NCBI RefSeq assembly: GCF_003326475.1
Contig: NZ_JPWA01000033.1
Location: forward strand, 1 to 53,928
Source of the DNA: Thalassospira xianhensis MCCC 1A02616
Lineage (GTDB): Bacteria; Pseudomonadota; Alphaproteobacteria; Rhodospirillales; Thalassospiraceae
Direction of reading: 5' to 3'
Length of the DNA stretch: 53,928 bases
The notes under the pieces: model-generated
Seen by the model: only the letters and a program-made list of their open reading frames with translations
The model's database searches: none
What the model was told of the DNA's origin: nothing
Translations under genes and position numbers: made by a program
Shown: positions 1-8,993 of the stretch, in pieces
Position numbering within the stretch: the first letter of the stretch is position 1
How the letters are laid out: every line of letters begins with the position of its first letter

Positions 1-223
1 GGGTCGCGACACGGGTTCCGGCCTTGCGTCGGCGATCAAGGAAGCCCTCGGCGGCAAGTTCACGGAGCGCCCGGTTGACGGTCGCACGCGCGCAGCCCAG
101 TTCCTCGGCCAGCTCGACTTCCTTGGGGATCTGGTCGCCGGGTTTCCATTCACGGGTGTGAATGCGGCGCAGGACCTCGTCATGGACCGATTGCCAGTTT
201 GTCAGTTCCGTGGTGGTGCTCAC
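1..223 (-). CDS. hutC: HutC, GntR-family histidine-utilisation repressor (N-terminal part)
   Basis: This is the first 74 codons of a GntR/HutC-family regulator; the window edge removes the ligand-binding (UTRA) domain. The visible part is a winged helix-turn-helix. It contains the family pattern with KPGDQIPKEVELAEELG followed by a recognition helix with ARATVNRALRELAAEGF. The start is a GTG at 223 whose first bases overlap the hutF stop codon (GTGA), so translation is probably coupled to hutF. HutC proteins repress hut genes and release DNA on binding urocanate; the position in the hut locus supports that role. Its likely operator is the palindrome between hutF and hutI. Other GntR functions cannot be excluded from the DNA-binding domain alone. 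Confidence 0.85.
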   Translation of the reverse strand, partial: MSTTTELTNWQSVHDEVLRRIHTREWKPGDQIPKEVELAEELGCARATVNRALRELAAEGFLDRRRKAGTRVAT

Positions 224-1584
224 ACCGCTTCCTTGAGTTGTTCCATCACCTTGCGATACCGGTTGGTGATCGTATCGTGTGCGATATGGCGGCCCTCGGT
301 CACAACATGGCGACCGGCCGACCAGACATCACGCACCATGCGATCATCTCCGGCAAAGACATATGTATCGAGGATCGTATCGCCTGTCCGACCAATAAGG
401 TCAACTGCCGAGCCATCGAGCGCCATCAGATCGGCAAGTGCGCCAACCTCGATTCGGCCGGCATCTCGGCCTGCGGCCTGTGCACCACCCCTGGCAACCG
501 CATCAAACAACCGGCGGGCGGTGGATTTTTCCGGGGTGGCAAGGGCAGCGCGCGATTTATCGCGCAGACGCTGGCTGTATTCCAGTGTGCGGAGTTCTTC
601 GGAAAGCGAGATACGGATATTGGAATCCGATCCGACACCAATGGTACCGCCCGCATTCAGGTAACGCACGCCATCAAAGATACCGTCGCCAAGGCTGCTT
701 TCGGTGATCGGGCAAAGCCCGGCAACCGCCCCGGTTTTGGCAAGTCCAAGCGTTTCGTGTTCCTGCATTTGCGTGCAATGGATCAGGCACCAGTTTTCAT
801 CAACATCGGTATTTTCAAGCAGCCATTCGACCGGGCGCTTGCCCCAGGATGCCGCGACCTCCTCCACCTCGGCGACCTGTTCGGCCAGATGCATGTGAAC
901 CGGGCCATCCTTTGACAGGCGGGTTGTGGCAATCAGGTCCTCGCGACCAACGGCGCGCAGCGAATGCGGGGCAACCCCCATGCGAGTATCGGACGGCAGG
1001 GATTTTAACGCCTTTTCGCTTTCCTCATACAATTTGGCAAAGCGTTCCGGATCATTGCCAAACCGGATTTGCCCCGCGCCAAGCGGGCGTTTGTCGCAAC
1101 CGCCGAACTGGTAATGCACGGGCAGAAGGGTAAGGCCGATACCGGTGATGTTTGCTGCGGCGGCGATGCGTTCGGCCATCTCGGCGATATTGTCATAGGG
1201 AACGCCGCCGGGCTGATGATGCAGGTAATGGAACTCGGTATTGTTGGCGTAACCGGCTTCGAGCATTTCCATTTGCACAAAGGCCGCAATGTCCTGCACG
1301 TGATCCGGGGTCAGCTGATCCAGAAAGCGGAACATCAATTGCCGCCATGTCCAGAAGGTGTCACGGGGATCGGGGCCGCGTTTTTCGGTCAGTCCGGCCA
1401 TCGAACGCTGGAACGCGTGGCTATGCAGGTTTGATATCGCGGGCAAAACTGTGCCGACACGGTTTCCAGTAGCAGGGGAATCGGCCTGAACCCTAGAGAT
1501 TCTGCCGCTTTCATCGATCTCGATCAGAACGTTGTTTTCCCAACCCGAAGTCGTAAGTGCCTGATTTGCCCAGATAACCGTCAT
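220..1584 (-). CDS. hutF: HutF, formimidoylglutamate deiminase
   Basis: This 454-residue cytosolic amidohydrolase hydrolyses N-formimino-L-glutamate to N-formyl-L-glutamate and ammonia. It is the step that commits the pathway to the HutF/HutG branch. The metal-site HxH lies at residues 54-56 in [13 protein letters not shown]. Further metal and substrate motifs are [27 protein letters not shown] and GVGSDSNIR, in the usual order for the family. Length is normal for HutF. The ATG at 1584 is the first start after the divergent promoter and leaves a short leader. The gene is followed by hutC with a 4-base overlap. HutG downstream on the other strand completes this branch, which makes the assignment firm. 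Confidence 0.96.
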   Translation of the reverse strand: MTVIWANQALTTSGWENNVLIEIDESGRISRVQADSPATGNRVGTVLPAISNLHSHAFQRSMAGLTEKRGPDPRDTFWTWRQLMFRFLDQLTPDHVQDIAAFVQMEMLEAGYANNTEFHYLHHQPGGVPYDNIAEMAERIAAAANITGIGLTLLPVHYQFGGCDKRPLGAGQIRFGNDPERFAKLYEESEKALKSLPSDTRMGVAPHSLRAVGREDLIATTRLSKDGPVHMHLAEQVAEVEEVAASWGKRPVEWLLENTDVDENWCLIHCTQMQEHETLGLAKTGAVAGLCPITESSLGDGIFDGVRYLNAGGTIGVGSDSNIRISLSEELRTLEYSQRLRDKSRAALATPEKSTARRLFDAVARGGAQAAGRDAGRIEVGALADLMALDGSAVDLIGRTGDTILDTYVFAGDDRMVRDVWSAGRHVVTEGRHIAHDTITNRYRKVMEQLKEAV

Positions 1585-1598
1585 TGCCTATACCCGTC

Positions 1599-1630
1599 TT
1601 GACAGTGATATTATGTACGTACATATTATA
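1599..1630. promoter_or_regulatory. Divergent hutF/hutI promoters with HutC operator palindrome
   Basis: An interrupted palindrome spans 1608-1629. Its perfect core is TATGTACGTACATA at 1612-1625, flanked by ATA/TAT arms after one mismatched pair. For hutI, TTGACA at 1599-1604 and CATATT at 1622-1627 are 17 bases apart, placing transcription start near 1634. For hutF, a perfect TATAAT lies on the minus strand at 1630-1625 with a weak -35. The palindrome covers the spacer and -10 of one promoter and the -10 of the other, which fits repression of both by HutC. The GT...AC half-sites match the general GntR/HutC operator form, although the centre is CG rather than TA. HutC binding is inferred. 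Confidence 0.75.
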
Positions 1631-1663
1631 TTTAATAACAGACTTATCAAGGGTGAGCTTTAC

Positions 1664-2890
1664 ATGCTTTTGGGAAATGCGAAAATTGTCGCGATCGATA
1701 AAGCGCCGGACAAAGATCAGCTATCATATTGCATGATTGATAATGGTGCCGTCGCGATCGAGGGCGAAAAGATCGTCTGGGTCGGCGATGCCGATGCCAT
1801 CCCCGAAGACTATAAAGACAGCAAAAAATTCCCTTATCGTGACCTTGGCGGGCGGTTGGTCACACCGGCCCTGATTGATTGCCATACCCATGTCGTGCAT
1901 GGCGGCAACCGTGCGGTTGAATTCGAAATGCGCCTGCAAGGCGCAAGCTACGAGGAAATCGCCCGTGCGGGTGGCGGCATTGTTTCAACCGTAAGCGCAA
2001 CACGCGCCGCCAGCGTCGAAGAATTGCTGGCAAGTGCCCTGCCGCGGGTTGATGCGCTGCTGGCCGAGGGTGTTTGCGTGATCGAGGTCAAATCCGGTTA
2101 CGGGCTGGACCGCGAGACCGAACTGAACATGCTGCGCGCCGCACGCGCGATTGAAAAACATCGTTCGGTTCGCATCAAAACGACTTTCCTTGGTGCCCAT
2201 GCCACCCCGGCGGAATTCAAGGGTGAACCGGATCGTTATATTGACGAGGTCTGCATCCCGACATTGCGCGCCGCCCACGCCGAAGGACTGGTCGATGCGG
2301 TTGACGGTTTCTGCGAAGGCATCGCGTTTGACACGGCACAGATTACCCGCGTGTTCGATGTCGCCCGCAAGCTTGGCATTCCCGTCAAACTGCATGCCGA
2401 ACAGCTGTCAAATATCGGCGGCACCAAACTGGCCGCAAGTTACGGCGCGCTGTCGGTCGATCACGTCGAATATGCCAACGAAGAAGACGCGATGGCGATG
2501 GCCAAATCCGGGTCGGTCGCGGTCTTGTTGCCTGGCGCATTTTATACCCTGCATGAAAAGCAGTTGCCGCCAATTGCCGCCTTTCGAAAGCATGGTGTGC
2601 CAATGGCGGTTGCAACCGATTGCAATCCGGGCACATCGCCGCTGATGTCGATCCTGCTCACGATGAATATGTCCTGCACATTATTCCGCCTGACCCCCGA
2701 GGAAGCCTTGGTTGGCGCAACGGCCCATGCCGCCCGTGCGCTGGGCCTGTCCGATACCGGGCAGGTCAGGGCAGGGATGCGTGCCGATCTGGCAATCTGG
2801 AATGTGTCGCACCCGGCAGAGCTTTCATACCGCATCGGGTTCAACCCGCTGTTCGAACGTATTTTTGGTGGAGTTCCGGTGGCGCGCTAG
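1664..2890 (+). CDS. hutI: HutI, imidazolonepropionase
   Basis: This 408-residue cytosolic metal-dependent amidohydrolase opens 4-imidazolone-5-propanoate to N-formimino-L-glutamate. Visible motifs are [19 protein letters not shown] (metal HxH and substrate residues), a second metal-ligand region with [18 protein letters not shown], and [10 protein letters not shown] near the C-terminus, all typical of HutI. The reading frame is open from an ATG at 1613, but that codon lies within the operator and upstream of the predicted transcription start. The ATG at 1664 follows AAGGGTGAG at 1649-1657 and gives the normal HutI length, so it is preferred. hutH follows after 55 bases, so the two probably share a transcript under the HutC-controlled promoter. 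Confidence 0.96.
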   Translation: MLLGNAKIVAIDKAPDKDQLSYCMIDNGAVAIEGEKIVWVGDADAIPEDYKDSKKFPYRDLGGRLVTPALIDCHTHVVHGGNRAVEFEMRLQGASYEEIARAGGGIVSTVSATRAASVEELLASALPRVDALLAEGVCVIEVKSGYGLDRETELNMLRAARAIEKHRSVRIKTTFLGAHATPAEFKGEPDRYIDEVCIPTLRAAHAEGLVDAVDGFCEGIAFDTAQITRVFDVARKLGIPVKLHAEQLSNIGGTKLAASYGALSVDHVEYANEEDAMAMAKSGSVAVLLPGAFYTLHEKQLPPIAAFRKHGVPMAVATDCNPGTSPLMSILLTMNMSCTLFRLTPEEALVGATAHAARALGLSDTGQVRAGMRADLAIWNVSHPAELSYRIGFNPLFERIFGGVPVAR

Positions 2891-2945
2891 GCGCATCGAA
2901 ATTCTGCCTACGCGCCTCGTAACCTGTATTCGACAAGGATGCAAA

Positions 2946-4487
2946 ATGACCGTCACCCTGATCCCCGCTTCGGTGAAACTGGCCGATCTTGAACATATCT
3001 GGCGCAGTCAGGCTGCCGTGAAGCTGGACCCGTCGGCCAAGGCCGGGGTCGAGGCCGCCCAAGCAATGGTACGTGCCGCTGCCGAAGGCAGTGATGCGGT
3101 CTACGGGGTCAATACCGGTTTTGGCAAACTGGCATCGGTCAAGATTGCGGCCAAGGATACCGAAACCCTGCAACGCAACCTGATCCTCAGCCATTGCTGC
3201 GGTGTCGGGGATGCGCTTGATATTCCGACCACGCGTTTGATGATGGCGTTGAAATTGCTGTCGCTGGGGCGGGGTGCATCGGGTGTGCGCTGGGACATTA
3301 TCGACCTGATCGAAGGCATGCTGGAATATGGCGTAACCCCGGTTGTCCCGTCGCAGGGGTCGGTCGGGGCGTCGGGCGATCTGGCGCCGCTCGCCCATAT
3401 GACAGCTGTCATGATCGGTGCTGGCGAAGCGATTTATCGCGGCGAAACCATGGCCGGTGCGGACGCCCTGAAAAAGGCAGGTCTGACGCCGGTGGTCCTT
3501 GGCCCGAAAGAAGGCCTTGCCCTGATTAACGGCACACAGTTTTCAACCGCATGCGCATTGGTCGGGCTGTTTTCAGCCTGGCGCAACGCGGCCAGTTCGA
3601 TTGTGACCGCCTCGCTCTCGACCGATGCGATCATGGGATCGACCGCCCCGTTGGTGGACGAAATCCATACCCTGCGCGGTCATCCGGGGCAGATCAATGT
3701 CGCGCGGTCGATGCGCGCATTGATGGACGGATCGGAAATCCGCGAAAGCCATCGCGAAGGCGATACCCGCGTTCAGGACCCGTATTGCATCCGCTGCCAG
3801 CCCCAGGTGACCGGGGCCGCGATGGATTTGCTGCGCTTTGCCGGGCAAACGCTGGAGATCGAGGCCAATGCGGTCACCGATAATCCGCTGGTTCTCAAAG
3901 AAGATGGCCGGATTGTTTCGGGCGGGAATTTCCATGCCGAACCGGTGGCCTTCGCCGCCGATCAGATCGCGCTTGCCGTTGCCGAAATCGGGGCGATTGC
4001 CCAGCGTCGCGTGGCATTGATGGTTGATCCGACACTTTCCCATGATCTGCCGCCGTTCCTGACGCCCGATCCGGGTTTGAATTCCGGTCTGATGATTGCC
4101 GAGGTCACAACGGCAGCGCTGATGAGCGAGAACAAGCATCTTGCCAATCCATGTTCGACCGACAGCACGCCCACAAGTGCTAATCAGGAAGACCATGTAT
4201 CGATGGCTGCCCATGGCGCCCGCCGACTGGCGCGAATGAATGCCAACCTTTCCTACATTCTGGGGGTTGAGCTGATCTGTGCCGCACAGGGCGTGGAATT
4301 CCGCCATCCGCTAAAAACCAGTGCCGGTTTGCAGGACGTTCTGGCGATGGTCCGCAAAGACATTCCAAGCGTCGAGCAGGACCGTTACATGGCCCCGGAT
4401 CTGGCGAAGGCTGCGGAACTTGTAACCGATGGCAGCCTAGTTTCGGCCGCGAAACTTTCGGGTTTTGTCGTCGGGGGACAGGCGTAA
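2946..4487 (+). CDS. hutH: HutH, histidine ammonia-lyase
   Basis: This 513-residue cytosolic lyase removes ammonia from L-histidine to give urocanate, the first pathway step. The cofactor-forming triad is Ala142-Ser143-Gly144 in [14 protein letters not shown]; these cyclise to the electrophilic MIO group. Other active-site residues fall at or within one position of the Pseudomonas putida enzyme numbering: Tyr53, His83, Asn195, Tyr280, Arg283, Phe329 and Glu415. The enzyme is therefore expected to be fully active. The ATG at 2946 follows AAGGA at 2935-2939 with a 6-base gap; the longer open frame from 2712 overlaps hutI and is rejected. A second, altered copy (hutH2) lies 3 kb downstream. Confidence 0.97.
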   Translation: MTVTLIPASVKLADLEHIWRSQAAVKLDPSAKAGVEAAQAMVRAAAEGSDAVYGVNTGFGKLASVKIAAKDTETLQRNLILSHCCGVGDALDIPTTRLMMALKLLSLGRGASGVRWDIIDLIEGMLEYGVTPVVPSQGSVGASGDLAPLAHMTAVMIGAGEAIYRGETMAGADALKKAGLTPVVLGPKEGLALINGTQFSTACALVGLFSAWRNAASSIVTASLSTDAIMGSTAPLVDEIHTLRGHPGQINVARSMRALMDGSEIRESHREGDTRVQDPYCIRCQPQVTGAAMDLLRFAGQTLEIEANAVTDNPLVLKEDGRIVSGGNFHAEPVAFAADQIALAVAEIGAIAQRRVALMVDPTLSHDLPPFLTPDPGLNSGLMIAEVTTAALMSENKHLANPCSTDSTPTSANQEDHVSMAAHGARRLARMNANLSYILGVELICAAQGVEFRHPLKTSAGLQDVLAMVRKDIPSVEQDRYMAPDLAKAAELVTDGSLVSAAKLSGFVVGGQA

Positions 4488-4503
4488 GGGCAGCAAAAAG
4501 TTT

Positions 4504-4545
4504 CCGGATTACCGGGTTTTGTACCGGTGATCCGGGGAAATCCCC
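4504..4545 (+). other. Two adjacent intergenic hairpins between hutH and hutX
   Basis: CCGGATTACCGG at 4504-4515 pairs with CCGGTGATCCGG at 4524-4535, a 12-base stem with one G-U pair. GGGGAAATCCCC at 4534-4545 forms a second, partly overlapping stem. No T-run follows, so this is not an obvious intrinsic terminator. In the RNA it may act as a processing or stability element separating the enzyme genes hutIH from the highly expressed binding-protein gene hutX. The rest of the 195-base gap shows no clear promoter. Confidence 0.5.
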
Positions 4546-4682
4546 GCAATCGTCAAAAGCGAGGCGGCAAAAGCAAAAAGGGTCGGTGGCACAAGATCAC
4601 CACGCAAGGGAAGAAACCGGCTGACCTTCGGGTCTGTCCAAAAAGCAAAAGTGCCGAACGCATTTTGAACAGAGGGGCTACC

Positions 4683-5717
4683 ATGTCTTTGAAACACATT
4701 AAAACCACCGGCCTTGCTGCAATTGTTGCACTTGGTCTTTCGACGACGGGTGCAAGTGCATCCTATTGCAGCGACGGCAACACCGTGAAATTTGCCGGTA
4801 TCAGCTGGGAAAGCGGGGCATTCATCACCGAAGTGATGATGAACATCCTTGAGACCGGCTATGATTGCCAGGTGGATTCCATTCCGGGCAATTCGATCAC
4901 GCTCGAACAGGCGGTTGCCAATAACGACATTCAAATTTTCGCTGAAGAGTGGCTTGGCCGCAGCGACATCTGGAACAAGGCCGTTGATCAGGGCAAGGTC
5001 GTTGCCATTGGCAAAACCTTTGTCGGCGCCAGCGAGGGCTGGTTCGTACCTGATTACGTGATCAAAGGGGACGAAAAGCGCGGCATCGAGCCGATGGCCC
5101 CTGATCTGAAAAGTGTGACCCAGCTTTCCGATCCGAAATATGTCGAACTGTTCACCGATCCGGAAGAACCGTCCAAGGGCCGTTTCCTGAACTGCCCGTC
5201 CGGCTGGACCTGTGAGGGGATCAGTACCGCAAAGCTCGAAGCCTATCAGCTTGACGATCATTACGTGAACTTCCGCCCGGGCACGGGTACCGCGCTCGAT
5301 GCGGCGATCAAGTCGGCATATCTGCAGGGCGAACCGCTTCTGTTCTATTACTGGTCGCCGACCGCGATGATGGGCAAGTTCAATCTGATTCAGCTTGATG
5401 AACCGGCTTATAGCGATGCGTGCTGGGCGGAACTTTCGAAATCCGATGGCAAGCGCGAGGAAGCCTGCGCGTTTCCGAGTGTCGATGTTGCCTACGGCGT
5501 GAACAGTACCTTTGCCAAAGACGCACCGGAAATCGCAGCCGTTCTTGAAAAGGCGACCTTCCCGCTTGAAGACGTCAATGGCAGCCTTGCCTATATGGCT
5601 GACAATGAAGTCGATGCCGATGTTGCCGCGAAGGAATTCCTGAAAACCAAGGCGGATGTCTGGGGTGAATGGGTTTCGCCCGAGGCAAAGGCGAAGATCG
5701 AAGACAGCCTCAAGTAA
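4683..5717 (+). CDS. hutX: HutX, periplasmic binding protein of betaine/proline/histidine-type ABC transporter
   Basis: This is a 344-residue OpuAC/ProX-type substrate-binding protein. Residues 1-27 are a Sec signal peptide ending in the pattern STTGASA, just before SYCSDGNTV. The mature protein has the class-F bilobed fold signatures of quaternary-amine binders, for example FAGISWESG and WSPTAMMGKF, with aromatic residues likely to line the ligand pocket. The ATG at 4683 follows AGAGGGG at 4671-4677; the longer frame from 4527 has no signal peptide at its start. Permease and ATPase follow. Sinorhizobium meliloti HutXWV, a histidine transporter that also takes betaine and proline, is the closest named model. 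Location in the hut operon points to histidine or a related imidazole as substrate. Confidence 0.88.
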   Translation: MSLKHIKTTGLAAIVALGLSTTGASASYCSDGNTVKFAGISWESGAFITEVMMNILETGYDCQVDSIPGNSITLEQAVANNDIQIFAEEWLGRSDIWNKAVDQGKVVAIGKTFVGASEGWFVPDYVIKGDEKRGIEPMAPDLKSVTQLSDPKYVELFTDPEEPSKGRFLNCPSGWTCEGISTAKLEAYQLDDHYVNFRPGTGTALDAAIKSAYLQGEPLLFYYWSPTAMMGKFNLIQLDEPAYSDACWAELSKSDGKREEACAFPSVDVAYGVNSTFAKDAPEIAAVLEKATFPLEDVNGSLAYMADNEVDADVAAKEFLKTKADVWGEWVSPEAKAKIEDSLK

Positions 5718-5731
5718 GTCTGTCGGACTGC

Positions 5732-5781
5732 GTTCTCCTGCCGGAATGTCGGCAGGAGAACCGTTTCGCGCCCTAGGGCGC
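5732..5781 (+). other. Strong hairpins between hutX and hutW
   Basis: A perfect 12-base stem forms between GTTCTCCTGCCG at 5732-5743 and CGGCAGGAGAAC at 5750-5761 with a 6-base loop. It is followed by the 14-base palindrome GCGCCCTAGGGCGC at 5768-5781. No proper T-run follows. Hairpins just after a binding-protein gene commonly block 3' decay or trim read-through, so that the binding protein is made in excess over its permease. That role is inferred here. Confidence 0.6.
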
Positions 5782-5818
5782 ATCCGGACAAGCAGGCAAG
5801 AATAAAGGAAAATCTTCG

Positions 5819-6676
5819 ATGTTTCCCGAGAACCTTCATTATTCCATTCGCGGCCCGGTGAATGATTTCATCGAAACGCTGGTTATCAATTACGGCTGGA
5901 TATTCAAGGCGATTTCGCATGCGCTTTTGCAATCTGTCCTGTTCATCGAATGGGTCCTGCGCGGCTTGCCGTGGTGGGTTGTTATCGTCCTTTTCATGGC
6001 GGGTGCGTGGTACAGCTCGCGGCGCTGGGTTCTGACCGTCGCGGTTGGCGTCTTGCTGTTTGTGGTCGGAATACTGGGTCTCTGGGACCTGACGATGCAG
6101 ACACTGGCATTGATGCTGATGGCGACCATAGTGTCCGTCGTGATCGGGGTGCCATTTGGTATTCTGGCGGCCAAAAGCAGTCTGGTGCGCAGCATCATCC
6201 TGCCGATCCTTGATATCATGCAGACAATGCCAAGCTTTGTATATCTGATCCCGGCCCTGATGCTGTTTGGCTTGGGCAAGGTTCCAGCCATTCTTGCCAC
6301 CATCATTTATGCCGTGCCGCCGCTGATCCGATTGACCGATCTGGGTATTCGTCAGGTCGACAAGGAAGTGGTCGAAGCTGCAACCGCGTTTGGCGGCAGC
6401 CCACGGCAAATCCTGTTCGGGGTCGAGCTTCCGCTGGCGACACCAACCATCATGGCGGGCCTGAACCAGACGATCATGATGGCGCTGTCGATGGTGGTTG
6501 TTGCATCGATGATTGGTGCGCGCGGGCTTGGCGAACAGGTTTTGAACGGCATTCAGACACTTGATGTCGGCAAGGGACTGGAAGCCGGGATCGGGATTGT
6601 CATTCTTGCCGTGTTGCTGGACCGGATTACACAGGGCCTTGGCAAGCCGAAGGCAGGAGGGGCGAGCCATGGGTAA
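5819..6676 (+). CDS. hutW: HutW, ABC transporter permease (ProW type)
   Basis: This 285-residue inner-membrane permease of the glycine-betaine/proline family moves the HutX-bound solute across the membrane. It shows a hydrophobic N-terminal segment (about residues 35-85) and a BPD-transport core with several helices. The EAA-type cytoplasmic loop EAATAFGGSPRQILFGVELP, which contacts the ATPase, lies at about residues 190-210. The ATG at 5819 is preceded by AAAGGAAAA at about 5804-5812. Its 3' end overlaps hutV by 8 bases, which suggests coupled translation and fixed stoichiometry. Length and topology agree with ProW-like permeases. Confidence 0.9.
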   Translation: MFPENLHYSIRGPVNDFIETLVINYGWIFKAISHALLQSVLFIEWVLRGLPWWVVIVLFMAGAWYSSRRWVLTVAVGVLLFVVGILGLWDLTMQTLALMLMATIVSVVIGVPFGILAAKSSLVRSIILPILDIMQTMPSFVYLIPALMLFGLGKVPAILATIIYAVPPLIRLTDLGIRQVDKEVVEAATAFGGSPRQILFGVELPLATPTIMAGLNQTIMMALSMVVVASMIGARGLGEQVLNGIQTLDVGKGLEAGIGIVILAVLLDRITQGLGKPKAGGASHG

Positions 6677-7493
6677 AATCGAAATCCGCAATGTTTTCAA
6701 AATCTTTGGCCATCAGGAACAGAACGCGTTGCAGATGGCGCGTGAAGGCAAGGACAAGGATGAAATCCTCAATGTGTCGGGATGTTCGGTTGGTCTTAAC
6801 GATGTCAGCCTGACCATCGAACCGGGTCAGATTTTTGTGATCATGGGCCTGTCCGGTTCGGGGAAATCGACCCTTGTCCGGCACCTGAACCGGCTGATCG
6901 AACCGACCAGTGGCGAGGTTCTGTTTGATGGCGAAAATATCCTGAACCTGTCGCCGAAGGCATTGCGTTCGTTCCGGACCCATCGTGTCAGCATGGTGTT
7001 TCAAAGCTTTGCCCTGATGCCGCACCGAACCGTGATGCAGAACGTGATTTACGGTCAGAAGGTGCGTGGTACATCCAAACAGGAAGCACGTGAAATCGGC
7101 CAGAAATGGATCGATGCGGTCAATTTGACGGGATATGAAAACAAGTATCCCCATGAATTGTCTGGCGGTATGCGCCAGCGCGTCGGTTTGGCCCGCGCAT
7201 TGGCTGCCGATACCGATGTTATCCTGATGGACGAGGCATTCAGCGCCCTTGATCCGTTGATCCGGGCGGAAATGCAGGATCAGCTTTTGCAGCTTCAAAC
7301 CGAGTTGCACAAAACCATCGTCTTTATCACCCACGATCTTGAAGAAGCGCTTCGGATCGGGTCGGAAATCGCGATCCTGAAGGACGGGCAGCTTGTGCAG
7401 GTTGGCAAACCGGCGGACATCCTGAATAATCCGGCAAATGATTATGTTGCCCGGTTCGTCCAGCGCCGTCAGGTCGGAGTGGAGGCGCAATGA
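6669..7493 (+). CDS. hutV: HutV, ABC transporter ATP-binding protein (ProV type)
   Basis: This 274-residue cytoplasmic ATPase energises HutXW. It has Walker A GLSGSGKST, the signature LSGGMRQRVGLARALA, Walker B VILMDEAFSALDP and the switch region ITHDL. An N-terminal extension with FGHQEQNALQMAREGKDKDEI is typical of the ProV/OpuAA branch. The regulatory CBS domains found at the C-terminus of E. coli ProV are absent. The ATG at 6669 has AGGAGG at 6655-6660; an upstream in-frame start at 6561 lies deep in hutW and is rejected. The stop overlaps the hutH2 start as ATGA, which ties this transporter to the altered histidase gene. Confidence 0.93.
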   Translation: MGKIEIRNVFKIFGHQEQNALQMAREGKDKDEILNVSGCSVGLNDVSLTIEPGQIFVIMGLSGSGKSTLVRHLNRLIEPTSGEVLFDGENILNLSPKALRSFRTHRVSMVFQSFALMPHRTVMQNVIYGQKVRGTSKQEAREIGQKWIDAVNLTGYENKYPHELSGGMRQRVGLARALAADTDVILMDEAFSALDPLIRAEMQDQLLQLQTELHKTIVFITHDLEEALRIGSEIAILKDGQLVQVGKPADILNNPANDYVARFVQRRQVGVEAQ

Positions 7494-8992
7494 CACAGGA
7501 TGTTGTGCTTTCGTCATCCCTGAGCTGGCAACAGATTGCCGCCGTTGCCCATGGTGCGCGCCTTACACTGTCATTGGAAGCACGTGAACGGATCGTAAAA
7601 GCACGGGAAATTGTTGACGCGCTGGTGGAACGTGGCATCAAGGGATATGGCATCAATACCGGTGTTGGTGCGCTGTGTGACGTGATCATTGATCGGGATC
7701 GTCAGCAGGCGTTGTCGCACAATATCCTGATGAGCCATGCCTGCGGGGTTGGTGATCCGCTGGGACAGTTTGAAACCCGCGCGATCATGGCCGCCCAGAT
7801 TAATAACTTTGCGCATGGTGCATCCGGTGTTCGGATCGAGGTGGTAAACGCCCTGGTAGCACTTCTGAATGCCAACTGCGTTCCGGTGGTACCATCGCGT
7901 GGATCTGTCGGATATCTGACCCACGCGGCATCGATCGGGCTGGTTTTGATCGGGCATGGTCATGCGGTGCAGGGTGGTGTGCGAATTACCGGTGCAGAAG
8001 CCTGCAAACAGATCGGAATCTCCCCGCTGAAACTTGAAGCCAAGGAAGGGCTTAGTCTGGTTAACGGGACACCCTGTGCGACCGGGCTTGCCTGTGTGGC
8101 ACTTTCGCGGTTGCAGTTGTTAATGGCGTGGGCTGATACGGCAGCAGCACTGAGTGCTGAAAACCTTGGATGTCAGATCACGGCATTTTCCGAAAAAGCA
8201 CTTGGGTTGCGGAAGTCGGACGGTTTGCAGAAAGTCGGCAGGATTCTGCGCGATTATCTCAGCGACAGCCCGATGCTGGCGACATCGGCAGGCAAACGCA
8301 CGCAGGACCCGTTAAGTGTGCGCGCAGTGCCCCATGTGCACGGCGCCGTACGAGACCTGTTTGATAATACCGTCGAAACGGTTGAACGCGAGCTGGCAAG
8401 TGTGACCGATAACCCGGCCGTTTCGGGTGATGCAACCGCACCGGAAGTCCATTCCGAAGCCCATGCGGTAGGCGCCGCGTTGGGGTTGGTTCTGGACGGG
8501 CTTGCGGTGGCGGCGGCCGAACTGGCGGCAATTTCGGAACGCCGGATCGATCGATTGGTCAATCCGATGGTAAGCGGTTTGCCTGCTTTTCTCGTGCCGG
8601 AAAGCGGTGTGTGTTCCGGTTACATGATTGCGCAATATACCGCTGTGGCACTGGTTGCGGAAAATCGTCGCCTTGCCGCCCCGGCAAGCTTGGACGGTGG
8701 GATCACATCAGCCCTTCAGGAAGATATCCTGACCCATGCCACACCGGCAGCCTGGAAGTTGCTGGGTATCCTCGACAATCTGGAAACGGTTCTGGGGATC
8801 GAACTTCTGGCAGCAGCACAGGCTTATGACCTTCGGGCAGAAGATGTCGCACCGGCAAAACGCACCGGCAAGATTTACGCCGATATTCGTGCGGTTGTTC
8901 CGTCCTATCGCGATGATCGCCCGATGCATGACGATTTCAACGCCATCCGGACTTTTATGAAGGCCACTTTCATCAATCAGGAGATCGGTTGA
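7490..8992 (+). CDS. hutH2: HutH2, histidase-like protein lacking the MIO triad (probable pseudoenzyme)
   Basis: This intact 500-residue member of the HAL/PAL family is translationally coupled to hutV (ATGA overlap) and followed by hutG after 1 base. Aligned with HutH, the region reads GSVG then YLTHAASIG. The three residues Ala-Ser-Gly that build the MIO cofactor are deleted exactly, and numbering stays shifted by three up to Asn192. Tyr280 is replaced by Leu275 and Phe329 by Val320. In contrast Tyr53, His83, Asn192, Arg278 and Glu411 are kept, so a histidine- or urocanate-shaped pocket may remain. Known chemistry of this family needs MIO, so lyase activity is unlikely. A sensor, transporter partner, regulator of HutH, or an unrelated reaction are possible. 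From memory, rhizobial genomes also place hutH2 beside hutXWV. The gene shows no decay. Confidence 0.85.
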   Translation: MTQDVVLSSSLSWQQIAAVAHGARLTLSLEARERIVKAREIVDALVERGIKGYGINTGVGALCDVIIDRDRQQALSHNILMSHACGVGDPLGQFETRAIMAAQINNFAHGASGVRIEVVNALVALLNANCVPVVPSRGSVGYLTHAASIGLVLIGHGHAVQGGVRITGAEACKQIGISPLKLEAKEGLSLVNGTPCATGLACVALSRLQLLMAWADTAAALSAENLGCQITAFSEKALGLRKSDGLQKVGRILRDYLSDSPMLATSAGKRTQDPLSVRAVPHVHGAVRDLFDNTVETVERELASVTDNPAVSGDATAPEVHSEAHAVGAALGLVLDGLAVAAAELAAISERRIDRLVNPMVSGLPAFLVPESGVCSGYMIAQYTAVALVAENRRLAAPASLDGGITSALQEDILTHATPAAWKLLGILDNLETVLGIELLAAAQAYDLRAEDVAPAKRTGKIYADIRAVVPSYRDDRPMHDDFNAIRTFMKATFINQEIG

Positions 8993-8993
8993 T

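Noticed and set aside
220..1584. Long plus-strand frames opposite hutF (for example 199-915)
   Set aside because: They are antisense shadows of a well-conserved enzyme gene in a GC-biased genome.
1613..1663. Upstream ATG extending HutI by 17 residues
   Set aside because: It lies within the operator and before the predicted transcription start; ATG 1664 has a proper ribosome-binding site and gives the normal length.
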